Below are positions 9,901-16,488 of a DNA stretch of 64,000 nucleotides, in pieces. Below the pieces are notes generated by a model. The model was not told where the DNA came from, did no database searches, and saw nothing but the letters and a program-made list of their open reading frames with translations. A program made the translations under genes and the position numbers. The first letter of the stretch is position 1. Each line of letters begins with the position of its first letter. The stretch lies in the NCBI RefSeq assembly GCF_004365655.1, contig NZ_SOEO01000002.1, positions 496,001 through 560,000 of the forward strand, written 5' to 3'. Origin of the DNA: Epilithonimonas xixisoli. Its GTDB lineage: Bacteria; Bacteroidota; Bacteroidia; Flavobacteriales; Weeksellaceae.

Positions 9901-10068
9901 TGGGGTAAAAGCTACTTCGTATCTAACCAAGCTTATCAGTTGATCACTTATACTACTTCTGGTGGCGGTGGATATACTTTCCGAGCTCCTCAGGATAACA
10001 AAGCTTACAACATCTCTGATCTTATATCTAGATGGCAAGGACAGCTTGGTATTAGATATATTTTCTAG
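6949..10068 (+). CDS. Oar-like TonB-dependent outer-membrane receptor with N-terminal carboxypeptidase-regulatory domain
   Basis: Large outer-membrane beta-barrel of 1039 residues. A signal peptide (MKKSLIVAILLAGFFTATAQ) precedes a CarboxypepD_reg-like beta-sandwich (about 25-100), a plug domain (about 125-240, including NNRYNNITIDGAVNNDVFGL) and a long barrel ending in an aromatic strand GQLGIRYIF. The glycine/serine-rich plug and absence of SusC features make it Oar-like rather than SusC-like. The ligand is unknown; Oar homologues are implicated in protein export or uptake of large ligands. No SusD or lipoprotein partner is adjacent. A terminator at 10096-10123 ends the transcription unit. 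Confidence 0.92.
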   Translation: MKKSLIVAILLAGFFTATAQVTTSSVSGVVTQSAGKKTAGATIKAVHQPSGTVYSGVSNSSGYFNLPNLRVGGPYTIEITYANLKPVVYDDVYLQLGEPFAADAMLTNESETSIDAVKIVAIGRNSRKNGATTVVGKKQIESMPTLSRSLQDFTRLTPQANGNSFGGANNRYNNITIDGAVNNDVFGLSGSGTPGGQAGTQPISLDAIQEIQVALAPFDVTQGNFTGAGVNAVTRSGTNKFEGSLYFFGRNEKTIGKSVITGEKSSKFSDTQYGFRVGGPIIKDKLFFFFNAESGRRTSPLAFNAGEAGSTMTNDIAQQIADYTLSKYGYDVGSYGPQDIQTQNNKFFGKIDWNINDKHQLAIRYNYIDAFDDNISRSGNFFRFGNNAYKFTNKQSGLVAELRSNFNSSFSNNLILGYSSIKDSRDTAGSPFPQVTILNIGGVSGASAEFGSQRSSFANELDQTIFEVTDNFKWNVGKNTFTLGTHNEFFSFRNLFINNLNGRWDFNSVADYLNNVPARVRATYSLVPGQTRPEAKFSAAQLAFYAQGESEVFKNFRLTYGIRLDVPIISDEPLRNPKIEAAFPGYRTDNTPSGQLLWAPRAGFNYNVNGDRSLVIRGGAGVFTGRVPFVWLSNQFTNSGMLFGTVDARTTGINGGNGFDPNIENQQNMGSGSTRAEVNLVSDDFKIPQVLRFNLAGDFRLPGGVNATLEGMVSKTMNNIVYSDINISGSNASINPALSGGADTRPNYAGQRVNATDFTNVILMSNSSRGYTYSLTTQLQKSFGFGLDLMAAYTHGQSASINDGNSSTALSNWEFTQVVTNPNNPSLANSNFDIRHRTIGSAGYRIEYGRNKAFATGFSLFYAGTSGSPFTYLYNGDVNGDGAFSNDLIYVPKTASEIKLVALTGSNPATVAQQWAALDAFIEQDPYLRTRRGQYAERNGARTPWEHKFDMRITQDLGITIKDRVHRFQLTFDIFNVGNLLNKDWGKSYFVSNQAYQLITYTTSGGGGYTFRAPQDNKAYNISDLISRWQGQLGIRYIF

Positions 10069-10095
10069 GGAATATTACAATTTAATTAACAACCC

Positions 10096-10123
10096 AAATC
10101 CCGGCTATCTGTCGGGATTTTTT
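10096..10123 (+). terminator. Rho-independent terminator after the Oar-like receptor
   Basis: AAATCCCG pairs with CGGGATTT across a 9-nt loop and is followed by more T residues. It lies 27 nt after the receptor stop codon. Confidence 0.85.
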
Positions 10124-10124
10124 C

Positions 10125-10132
10125 TATCTTTG
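10125..10132 (+). promoter_or_regulatory. -7 box TATCTTTG for the small membrane protein gene
   Basis: Full match to TAnnTTTG, 18 nt before the ATG at 10151 and directly after the terminator. A -33 element is not clear. Confidence 0.5.
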
Positions 10133-10150
10133 TCAATCAAAAATCTGAAT

Positions 10151-10582
10151 ATGGAAGTTTACAACATTTTAAAATCAGCACACAAAGGTTTCGCTTACTT
10201 GGAACTAGGTTTGGTTGCTGCATTTTTAATCCTTTTACTAGTCACAATGTTTGGCTACAGTGGGAAAATTTCAAAAGGCTTGAAAAAAACAACATTGTTC
10301 ACAATGATCTTTTTTCACGTTCAATTCTTAATCGGAATCATTATGCTGATTATGAGTGCTTCAAAAGGCTTGGATATGGGCGCAGTGATGAAAAATGCTG
10401 ATTTGAGATTCACATACGTAGAGCACCCGTTCTCTATGCTGATCGCCGCAGTATTGATGACCATCATCAACAAAAAATTCAAAACAATCGAAAAATTGAC
10501 CATTCCTGTGATGTCATTAGGATTGGTAGCAATTGCGCTATTCGTATTTGCATTCCCTTGGGCAAGAGTTTTCGGAGTTTAA
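10151..10582 (+). CDS. Conserved four-helix integral membrane protein, function unknown
   Basis: 143 residues with four predicted membrane segments (about 15-37, 47-67, 89-106 and 118-137). The start at 10151 (MEVYNILKSAHKGFAYLELG) is chosen because a -7 box lies just upstream and because the longer open frame reads back through the terminator and receptor gene. The histidines and the pattern S-A-H-K-G-F-A-Y-L recall small cytochrome-b-like or quinone-linked membrane proteins of Bacteroidota, but no haem ligand pair is certain. It lies alone between two terminated units and I do not recognise a function. Confidence 0.75.
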   Translation: MEVYNILKSAHKGFAYLELGLVAAFLILLLVTMFGYSGKISKGLKKTTLFTMIFFHVQFLIGIIMLIMSASKGLDMGAVMKNADLRFTYVEHPFSMLIAAVLMTIINKKFKTIEKLTIPVMSLGLVAIALFVFAFPWARVFGV

Positions 10583-10621
10583 TTAATTTAAACTCTAAAA
10601 AATTGATCTGATAAAAACACA

Positions 10622-10661
10622 ATAGATTTATCAATTATCATTAATCATTAATCACTTATAA
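10622..10661 (+). repeat. TCA-rich repeat before asd
   Basis: A run of ATCAATTATCATTAATCATT and ATCACTTATAAAA words ends at the asd ATG. It matches the start-proximal repeats before ftsL, rsmH and accD, here without the second inverted arm. Confidence 0.55.
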
Positions 10662-10664
10662 AAA

Positions 10665-11654
10665 ATGAAAGTAGCTGTAGTAGGCGCAACCGGAATGGTT
10701 GGACAAGTTATGCTGAGAGTTTTGGAGGAGAGAAATCTTCCAATCACCGAGTTAATTCCCGTAGCATCAGAGAGATCTGTTGGTAATAAGGTCAAGTTCA
10801 AGGACAAGGAATTCACAATCGTTAGCATGGACGACGCTATTGCAGCCAAACCCGAGATCGCCGTTTTTTCTGCAGGTGGCAATACTTCATTGGAATTTGC
10901 TCCTAAGTTCGCTGAGGTTGGAACAGTTGTGATTGATAATTCTTCAGCTTGGAGAATGGATCCAACCAAGAAATTGGTCGTTCCAGAAATCAACGCGAAT
11001 GTTCTGACAAAAGAAGACAAAATCATCGCAAATCCAAACTGTTCTACAATCCAATTGGTAATGGTTCTTCACCCTTTGAACATCAAATATGATATCAAAA
11101 GAGTTGTTGTTTCAACTTACCAATCTGTAACTGGAACCGGGAAAGCAGCGGTAGATCAATTAAATTCTGAAATCAAAGGCGAAAGTCCTGAGAAAGTTTA
11201 TCCTTATCAGATCTTCAAAAATGCATTACCACATTGCGATGTTTTTTCTGATGATGATTATACGAAAGAAGAAATCAAATTGATGAAAGAGCCTAAGAAA
11301 ATAATGGGCGACGATACTTTCAATTTAACCGCAACAGCTGTAAGAGTTCCCGTACAAGGTGGCCATTCTGAAAGCGTGAACATCGAATTCGAAAATGAAT
11401 TTGATCTTGATGAAGTTAGAAAAATCCTTTCCGAAACACCAGGAATTGTTCTTCAGGATGATGTTAAAAATAACGTTTACCCAATGCCTTTATACTCAGA
11501 AGGAAAAGATGATGTTTTTGTAGGAAGAATCCGCCGAGATCTCTCGCAACCGAACACACTGAATCTCTGGATTGTGGCAGACAATCTTCGAAAGGGCGCT
11601 GCGACAAACGCAGTACAAATTGCAGAATACTTGGTAGCAAACAACTTAGTTTAA
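10665..11654 (+). CDS. asd: Aspartate-semialdehyde dehydrogenase
   Basis: NADPH-dependent enzyme reducing aspartyl phosphate to aspartate semialdehyde, the branch point to lysine/diaminopimelate, threonine and methionine. The dinucleotide-binding loop GATGMVGQVML is at 8-18. The active-site cysteine is Cys126 in NPNCSTIQ, and the substrate/phosphate region appears as VPVQGGHSESVNIEF. Length 329 is typical. It forms its own unit, with a TCA-rich repeat in its leader and a strong terminator after it. Confidence 0.97.
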   Translation: MKVAVVGATGMVGQVMLRVLEERNLPITELIPVASERSVGNKVKFKDKEFTIVSMDDAIAAKPEIAVFSAGGNTSLEFAPKFAEVGTVVIDNSSAWRMDPTKKLVVPEINANVLTKEDKIIANPNCSTIQLVMVLHPLNIKYDIKRVVVSTYQSVTGTGKAAVDQLNSEIKGESPEKVYPYQIFKNALPHCDVFSDDDYTKEEIKLMKEPKKIMGDDTFNLTATAVRVPVQGGHSESVNIEFENEFDLDEVRKILSETPGIVLQDDVKNNVYPMPLYSEGKDDVFVGRIRRDLSQPNTLNLWIVADNLRKGAATNAVQIAEYLVANNLV

Positions 11655-11667
11655 ACTAACAAAAATC

Positions 11668-11703
11668 AAAGAATCTTCGAAAACCTCGAAGATTCTTTTT
11701 TTA
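11668..11703 (+). terminator. Rho-independent terminator after asd
   Basis: AAAGAATCTTCGA pairs with TCGAAGATTCTTT across a 5-nt loop and continues into a T run. It abuts the transporter start at 11707. Confidence 0.88.
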
Positions 11704-11706
11704 GCA

Positions 11707-12705
11707 ATGGAAAAAAACAAACAACAAAATTCCAATATCGCATTTCAAAAGTGGATTGCCGCGGTGGGAATTGTTCTTTTCGTCGGTAAGATTTTTGCCT
11801 GGAAGATTACCAACTCAGACTCCGTGTTTTCTGATGCGATGGAAAGCATCGTGAATATCATCAGTGCATTTTTAGGGCTTTATTCCCTTTATCTCGCAGC
11901 GAAACCTCGTGATGAAGATCATCCTTACGGTCACGGGAAAGTAGAATTCGTAACATCCGCCATAGAAGGTGCTTTGATCTGCATCGCCGGGATTATGATT
12001 ATCTATGAAGGATCCAACAGTTTAATTTCCGGCAAAGTCCTCAACAAGTTGGATTGGGGGATATGGATTATCGCAGCAACTGCGATCGCAAATTATGTTT
12101 TGGGGTATATTTCCATTCAAAAAGGAAAGGCAGAAAATTCTATTGTATTAGTGTCTTCTGGGAAACATTTGCAATCCGACACGATTACAACTTTGGGCGT
12201 TGTCGTGAGTTTGGTCTTGGTTTATTTTACCAAGATTTATTGGATAGACTCTGTGGTGGCGTTACTTTTCGGAATTTATATCATCGTGATTGGCTACAAA
12301 ATCATTCGCCGATCTCTAAGCGGAATAATGGATGAAGCCGACCCGGAAATGCTGAAAAGACTGGCAAAATTCCTCAATGAAAATAGAAAAGCAGAATGGA
12401 TTGATATTCACAATATGAAAATCCAGCAATTTGGAAGCCGGCTTCACATCGATGCCCATTTGACGCTTCCTTGGTATTTCGAACTCAGAACGGCGCACAA
12501 CGAGATGGAAGAAGTCATCAAACTAATTGCAAAAAACACAGACAGAAAAGTAGAATTTAACTTCCATATGGACGATTGCAAACCAACATCTTGCGCCATT
12601 TGCCAAATCGAAAATTGCCCGGTCCGACAATTTGACTTTGTAAAAAAAGTGGATTGGAACGGCGGAAATATTTCCCAGCCAGATAAGCATACTTTGGAAA
12701 ATTAA
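11707..12705 (+). CDS. Cation diffusion facilitator (CDF) family divalent metal transporter
   Basis: Inner-membrane metal/proton antiporter, 332 residues. It shows about six membrane segments, the histidine motif HPYGHGKVEFV after TM2, SGKHLQSDTITTLG in TM5 and a cytoplasmic C-terminal dimerisation domain (about 205-300). The first metal-site motif reads SDAMESIVN, where many relatives have SDAxHSxxD, so the last acidic ligand is replaced by Asn. The C-terminus carries four cysteines in DDCKPTSCAICQIENCP (about 297-313), an extra possible metal site. Zn, Fe, Co or Mn cannot be told apart. The frame continues open past the TAA at 12703 into a 21-bp repeat array. Confidence 0.92.
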   Translation: MEKNKQQNSNIAFQKWIAAVGIVLFVGKIFAWKITNSDSVFSDAMESIVNIISAFLGLYSLYLAAKPRDEDHPYGHGKVEFVTSAIEGALICIAGIMIIYEGSNSLISGKVLNKLDWGIWIIAATAIANYVLGYISIQKGKAENSIVLVSSGKHLQSDTITTLGVVVSLVLVYFTKIYWIDSVVALLFGIYIIVIGYKIIRRSLSGIMDEADPEMLKRLAKFLNENRKAEWIDIHNMKIQQFGSRLHIDAHLTLPWYFELRTAHNEMEEVIKLIAKNTDRKVEFNFHMDDCKPTSCAICQIENCPVRQFDFVKKVDWNGGNISQPDKHTLEN

Positions 12706-12720
12706 TCCAAATCCTATCAA

Positions 12721-12966
12721 GGAAAACTCAAAACGCCAACGGTCATTTATAATATGAGCGCCGTCCGCCTCAAAATGACTGCCGTCCGTTTCAAAGTGAC
12801 CAAAGGCGACTTCAAAGTTCGCGTTGGCAAACTCAAAGTTAGTGATGGTAATTTCAAAACGACCACTGTCTTTTGCAAAGTTAAGGTTGGCAATTTCAAA
12901 ATGAGCGATGGCAAATATAAAGCTACCAATGTCTCTTTCAAAGTTAACGGTGGCGGATATCTATAA
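12721..12966 (+). repeat. 21-bp tandem repeat array encoding heptapeptide repeats, in frame with the CDF gene
   Basis: Eleven 21-bp units and a partial twelfth start every 21 nt from 12721 (12721, 12742, 12763 and so on to 12952) with no slippage. In the frame of the transporter gene they read GKLKTPT, VIYNMSA, VRLKMTA, VRFKVTK, GDFKVRV, GKLKVSD, GNFKTTT, VFCKVKV, GNFKMSD, GKYKATN, VSFKVNG and GGYL-stop. The frame is open from just after the transporter stop codon. An ATG at 12754 could start a separate 70-residue protein; upstream of it there is no in-frame ATG. Units have diverged in sequence, yet period and frame are kept, which argues for selection or recent expansion of a coding unit. 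Confidence 0.7.
12754..12966 (+). CDS. Possible small heptapeptide-repeat protein
   Basis: A 70-residue frame covers most of the 21-bp array, with about nine heptads of pattern (G/V)-x-(F/L/Y)-K-(V/M/A/T)-x-x. Alternating hydrophobic and polar residues, with Lys fixed at position 4, suggest a beta-strand repeat or solenoid rather than a coiled coil. It ends at TAA 12964-12966, overlapping the stop of the convergent gene by 6 nt. No signal peptide or ribosome-binding site is visible. It could equally be a detached tail of the transporter or non-coding. I do not recognise a family. Confidence 0.35.
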   Translation: MSAVRLKMTAVRFKVTKGDFKVRVGKLKVSDGNFKTTTVFCKVKVGNFKMSDGKYKATNVSFKVNGGGYL

Positions 12967-13398
12967 ATTATCCTGAACAATCTTCTTACGGTAATAAAAA
13001 ATAGGAATAATCAAAATAACTGGCAATGGCTGTATCACAAACCGCCGGACATAAAATGAAAACAAATATCCAAATTGGAATCGGTCATAGATGCACAGCA
13101 AATAAATTGGAAAAACGATTACAAAAACCAAGGTTATCAAAATCAAAGCCTGCTTCGTCCATTCTTTGTCTAGAAATAGAAAGTGAATGATAATCAATGA
13201 AAACAATGTGTTCAAACCAAATCTAAATAGATGATTCAGAACCAATTTTCCCCACTCAAAACTGGGAAATGTTGCAGAATGATTGGCAGATTTAAAAAAA
13301 ATCAAAAACGGATCATAAAAGAAATGATCCTCTACCCCACGGATGGCAACCAACCCGAGAACACCTATTAAAACACAAAAATACCTAAGCATTTTCAT
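12961..13398 (-). CDS. Exosortase F system-associated membrane protein
   Basis: 145 residues from the start at 13398 (MKMLRYFCVLIGVLGLVAIR); an alternative ATG lies at 13434. The protein has four hydrophobic segments (about 5-20, 58-75, 82-103 and 122-140), a loop with GVEDHFFYDPFLIFFK and a basic end. This resembles the small membrane protein that accompanies XrtF in Flavobacteriia, and xrtF is indeed the next gene upstream on the same strand, 342 nt away. Its biochemical role is unknown; co-occurrence suggests it helps XrtF handle or anchor its substrate. Confidence 0.72.
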   Translation of the reverse strand: MKMLRYFCVLIGVLGLVAIRGVEDHFFYDPFLIFFKSANHSATFPSFEWGKLVLNHLFRFGLNTLFSLIIIHFLFLDKEWTKQALILITLVFVIVFPIYLLCIYDRFQFGYLFSFYVRRFVIQPLPVILIIPIFYYRKKIVQDNL

Positions 13399-13740
13399 GG
13401 CGTTTTTGACGTTTGAAAATTGATACGAATACAAACATTTACAAAAAATTTTTAATTCTTTGATATAGAAATAGCATTATGACAATTCCAATCTAAGATT
13501 GAAAAGACATAAATTCCTTATTTACTTACGAGAGTAAATTAGCTTTTCTAAAAAACGATTTGTAAAGTGTTCGAATCAGTTCGATTCTGTAGCGAGCTGG
13601 CAAAAAGCCCAGTTTGGGGAATAAATTTATTTTTCATTGTTTTTTTCGTGTGTTAGACGACAAAATTACAAAAATAAATACTCTTAATTGCTAACAATCA
13701 GCAATCAAAGTCAAAAAAAATTAAAATTCTACATTGATAA
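13399..13740. other. 342-bp spacer between xrtF and its partner; no gene seen
   Basis: AT-rich spacer. It holds a small stem-loop (TTTACT...AGTAAA near 13518-13536), a perfect CAATCTAAGATTG palindrome near 13488-13502, CTGGC...GCCCAG near 13594-13612, and a T-arm-like CAGTTCGATTCTG near 13575. I cannot fold a whole tRNA around the last. No open frame of credible composition is present. Confidence 0.5.
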
Positions 13741-14271
13741 TTAAGATTTATCGCTTTTTTTCAAAGCAAAAAACTGAATCCAAATCAACCAAAGAATGAT
13801 CACCCCACCGTAGATAATCGCGGGAAAAATGTAATCGTGACCGACTTTTTCGTAAGCTGGATATTTTAGAAAAATAATATTCAACAGAGCAATTCTGGAA
13901 ACGTTGAGAAAATGAAGCAAAACAATACCGCCAAAAACAAACAAAAATGTCTTTGCGCCTTTGTAAAACGCAAAAATAAATGCCGCAAAAAGTACTACAA
14001 CAGAAATCACATTGCAACCTTCCACCATTCTTGTCGTGATTTTCCCATCGGTTTGAAACAAAACGCTATGAAATTTCATATGATCTATCAAAACCGTTGG
14101 AAAACCTAAGCCATCCTGCAACCATTTTACCTGAACTGCGACCCATCTGGTAAACGGATCCACAACTTCGTTCGCATAACTATTGAGATAAAACTGATAC
14201 AGCAAAACCAAAACAATATAGATGACAACAAAGCGCAACAGAATCTTCAGAACCGGCAGAAAATCTTTCAT
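13741..14271 (-). CDS. xrtF: Exosortase family protein XrtF
   Basis: Polytopic membrane transpeptidase-like enzyme that processes C-terminally tagged proteins, 176 residues. The exosortase catalytic residues are present in order: Cys86 in VEGCNVIS, Arg126 in NVSRIALLN and His145 in KVGHDYIF. Five or more membrane segments and the short length fit the Flavobacteriia-specific XrtF group. Its partner membrane protein lies downstream on the same strand. The start codon at 14271 is only 4 nt from a -7 box, so the mRNA may be leaderless. No protein with an obvious sorting tag for it is seen nearby. Confidence 0.88.
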   Translation of the reverse strand: MKDFLPVLKILLRFVVIYIVLVLLYQFYLNSYANEVVDPFTRWVAVQVKWLQDGLGFPTVLIDHMKFHSVLFQTDGKITTRMVEGCNVISVVVLFAAFIFAFYKGAKTFLFVFGGIVLLHFLNVSRIALLNIIFLKYPAYEKVGHDYIFPAIIYGGVIILWLIWIQFFALKKSDKS

Positions 14272-14275
14272 TGGG

Positions 14276-14283
14276 CAAAATTA
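14276..14283 (-). promoter_or_regulatory. -7 box for xrtF (leaderless candidate)
   Basis: Reads TAATTTTG on the minus strand, a full TAnnTTTG match, with 4 nt between its G and the A of the xrtF ATG. Confidence 0.5.
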
Positions 14284-14315
14284 CAATTTTTCGTGCTTCA
14301 AATTCTAATATTAAT

Positions 14316-14323
14316 TAACTTTG
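14316..14323 (+). promoter_or_regulatory. -7 box for the AmgK-like kinase gene (leaderless candidate)
   Basis: TAACTTTG, a full TAnnTTTG match, 4 nt before the ATG at 14328. It is back to back with the xrtF box, giving a compact divergent promoter in 57 bp. Confidence 0.5.
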
Positions 14324-14327
14324 TCTT

Positions 14328-15347
14328 ATGCAGGAACACAAGCATTTTTTTGAAGAATTCACAGGAAAACCCGCCGACTCTTTCACCGAATTACCAAGAA
14401 GCGGATCGTCCCGAATCAATTATATCGGAAGTTCTGAGAATGGAAAATTCGTCATCACGTACAATGAAAACAATCGTGAGAATGAAGCATTTTTCTATTT
14501 CTCCGAATTGTTCAAAAGTCTGGAGCTTAATACGCCAAAGGTTTTCAAAATCAATGACAATCGGGATTTGTATGTTCAGGAATTTTTGGGAAGTCAAACT
14601 TTGTCCGAAGTTATTTCGGAGGAAGGATTGTCTGATCGTGTAAAAATTTTAGTTAAAAAAAGTTTGAAAAACCTCTTCGAGCTTCAAACTAAAACTTTGG
14701 GAAAAGTAGATTTCAGACATAGTTTTGAGTACGAGAGTTATGACGATTTGCCCATCACGCACGATTTGTATTATTTCAAAAATTTCTTGATCGATGTTCT
14801 GGAAATCGAATATCATAAATCCACTTTGCTGAAAGAATTCAAAAGTATTTATGAGATCATTCAGAAATTGGAACCTAAAACCTTAATGATTCGGGATTTC
14901 CAATCGCGGAATATTTTGGTTGATGAGAAAGACGATGTTTTCTTTATCGATTACCAATCGGCGATGGAAGGTCCTGCGACTTATGATGTGATTTCTTTTC
15001 TCTACCAAGCCAAAGCTAATTTTCCGAATGATTTCAAAGAAGAAATGTTGGAATATTATCTTTCTTTCTGGGAAAATGAATCCGAGAAGCAAGCCTTGAA
15101 AGAATCTTTTGAATGGATGAAAATGATGCGTTTTTTGCAGGTTCTCGGCGCTTATGGATTCCGTGGTTTGATTCAAAGAAAACCGCACTTTTTGGCAAGC
15201 TTAGCGCAAGGCATTGACAATATTTATGAACTAAACCAGAATTGGAAAGAAATTGCGGTACAGTTTCCGGAATTGTACTTTCTAATCTTGAGACTTAAGA
15301 GTAAAGAAGTTCAATCCAAAATTCAGGAATTGATTTTGGAATCTTAA
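14328..15347 (+). CDS. Aminoglycoside-phosphotransferase-fold kinase, AmgK-like (probable cell-wall sugar kinase)
   Basis: 339-residue kinase of the APH/choline kinase fold. The catalytic loop reads MIRDFQSRNILVD (about 186-198), with Asp as base and Asn for metal, and the metal aspartate lies in FFIDYQSAMEGPATYDVISF. Both closely match the pattern of AmgK, the anomeric N-acetylmuramate/N-acetylglucosamine kinase of peptidoglycan recycling (HRDxxxRN, IDFQDA, GPxxYD). Drug resistance is therefore unlikely. In Pseudomonas AmgK works with the uridylyltransferase MurU; no nucleotidyltransferase gene is adjacent here. Its promoter is divergent from xrtF. Confidence 0.78.
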   Translation: MQEHKHFFEEFTGKPADSFTELPRSGSSRINYIGSSENGKFVITYNENNRENEAFFYFSELFKSLELNTPKVFKINDNRDLYVQEFLGSQTLSEVISEEGLSDRVKILVKKSLKNLFELQTKTLGKVDFRHSFEYESYDDLPITHDLYYFKNFLIDVLEIEYHKSTLLKEFKSIYEIIQKLEPKTLMIRDFQSRNILVDEKDDVFFIDYQSAMEGPATYDVISFLYQAKANFPNDFKEEMLEYYLSFWENESEKQALKESFEWMKMMRFLQVLGAYGFRGLIQRKPHFLASLAQGIDNIYELNQNWKEIAVQFPELYFLILRLKSKEVQSKIQELILES

Positions 15348-15398
15348 AAATTTTAAATGAATGTTTGCGATTAGCAACAACTTAGTTATTACCAGTTT

Positions 15399-15467
15399 TT
15401 TTGTCATTCCGCAGAAATCTCAACACACTAAAATAAAGTAGTTTAGATTCCCTTCGGAATGACAAAA
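15399..15467. repeat. GTCATTCCG inverted repeat, copy 1
   Basis: TTTTGTCATTCCG (15399-15411) and its perfect complement CGGAATGACAAAA (15455-15467) flank a 43-nt centre containing AGAAATCTCAAC and TTTAGATTCCC. A second copy with longer arms is at 24269-24319. Confidence 0.8.
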
Positions 15468-15510
15468 CGACCGCTTATTTTAGTCTTATAATTAATAATG
15501 GACATTTAAA

Positions 15511-15540
15511 CTTTGTCAAAGATTTGAAACTTTGACAAAG
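15511..15540. repeat. CTTTGTCAAAG inverted repeat
   Basis: CTTTGTCAAAG and its complement CTTTGACAAAG are separated by 8 nt. There is no T run, so it is not a typical terminator. A fragment-like CTTTGTCAAATC lies at 20763. Confidence 0.6.
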
Positions 15541-15559
15541 TGCAAAAATATTCAAATAA

Positions 15560-15587
15560 AAAAACCTCAGAATATCTTCTGAGGTTT
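15560..15587 (-). terminator. Terminator of the NlpC/P60 lipoprotein gene
   Basis: On the minus strand AAACCTCAGA pairs with TCTGAGGTTT over a 6-nt loop, followed by T residues. Confidence 0.82.
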
Positions 15588-15607
15588 CTCTGAATATGAT
15601 CAGCTAT

Positions 15608-16264
15608 CTAATTATTTAATGTTGCAAAGTTATTTTCTTTGATGACTCTTTTTGCGAATTTGAATTTCGGTCCCCAATAGTTGTCGTCCAGCGATGAAAC
15701 CATTACGCCTTTGGAAGTGGCTGCGTGGATGAATTTGATTTCTCCCTCTGCTGTTACTTCTTCTACGATTCCTACGTGTGAGATTCTACCGCCTCTGTGC
15801 GAGAAGAAAACCAAATCTCCTTTTTGAAGTTCTGCTTTCTCTACAGAATCACCTTCTTTTGACTGTTGTGCTGCTACTCTTGGAAGATTCATCCCGGCTG
15901 CTGCGCCAAAAACAGAAAGTACAAATGCTGAACAATCTATTCCGCTTCTGGAAGTTCCTCCGAATCTGTAAGGCGTTCCCAGGTAACTTTCAGCTTCGGA
16001 TAAGATGTTATCGATTGTATTGCTGTGTTTGATTGCGTTTTCTATCGCAGATCTTTTGATGTAAGCATTAGCATTGGAAATAGAAGCTAAAACCTTTTTG
16101 CTTTGATTATCAGAATTATTCGTGATAGGTTTGATGTCTAGAGACGCAAACTTGGCATCACTTTTGTACGTTGGATTGTTAGAAACCACATAGTTTGAAA
16201 CGCAAGATTGCAAAGAGAAAAATGTGGCGACAAATAAGAAATAAACTAGAACTCTTTTCTTCAT
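15608..16264 (-). CDS. NlpC/P60 (C40) family peptidase, lipoprotein
   Basis: Cell-wall endopeptidase that would cut the D-Glu-mesoDAP bond or related peptidoglycan links from the outer face of a membrane. The N-terminus MKKRVLVYFLFVATFFSLQSC ends in a lipobox with Cys21. The NlpC/P60 domain fills the C-terminal half: catalytic Cys in SGIDCSAFVLS (about 113), His in GRISHVGIVEE (about 165) and a third polar residue in FIHAATSKG. The catalytic set is complete and length 218 is normal. It is a single-gene unit with its own terminator. Confidence 0.92.
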   Translation of the reverse strand: MKKRVLVYFLFVATFFSLQSCVSNYVVSNNPTYKSDAKFASLDIKPITNNSDNQSKKVLASISNANAYIKRSAIENAIKHSNTIDNILSEAESYLGTPYRFGGTSRSGIDCSAFVLSVFGAAAGMNLPRVAAQQSKEGDSVEKAELQKGDLVFFSHRGGRISHVGIVEEVTAEGEIKFIHAATSKGVMVSSLDDNYWGPKFKFAKRVIKENNFATLNN

Positions 16265-16417
16265 ATATATATTTAATTATTTGTTAAACTTGATTGGTTT
16301 TTTGTCAAATGCAAAGCAAATTTAGCCATATCTCGTGGAAGGGTCTTCCTAATCAAATTCGGAGCTCTCCAGTTTAACATAATTTAACAGTCTTTTATAG
16401 AATGTTAAAGAAAAACA

Positions 16418-16452
16418 AAGCGCAAAGCCTTTATTTAGACTTTGCGCTTTTA
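16418..16452 (-). terminator. Terminator after the glutamine synthetase III gene
   Basis: AAAGCGCAAAG and CTTTGCGCTTT form an 11-bp stem across a 12-nt loop. T runs occur on both sides, so it may work in both directions. Confidence 0.82.
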
Positions 16453-16488
16453 TTTTTAGTTAAGATACTTTAACGTTTTAGATTTTTC

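Noticed and set aside
12747-12980. 77-codon minus-strand ORF across the 21-bp repeat array
   Set aside because: A 21-bp period keeps any frame open; the plus frame is preferred because it continues the transporter frame and ends cleanly.
13565-13610. tRNA-like T-arm (CAGTTCGATTCTG) in the xrtF spacer
   Set aside because: No anticodon or acceptor stem can be paired around it on either strand; at best a degenerate remnant.
14328-15347. Aminoglycoside resistance gene
   Set aside because: Active-site loops match AmgK-type sugar kinases, and the locus has no resistance context.
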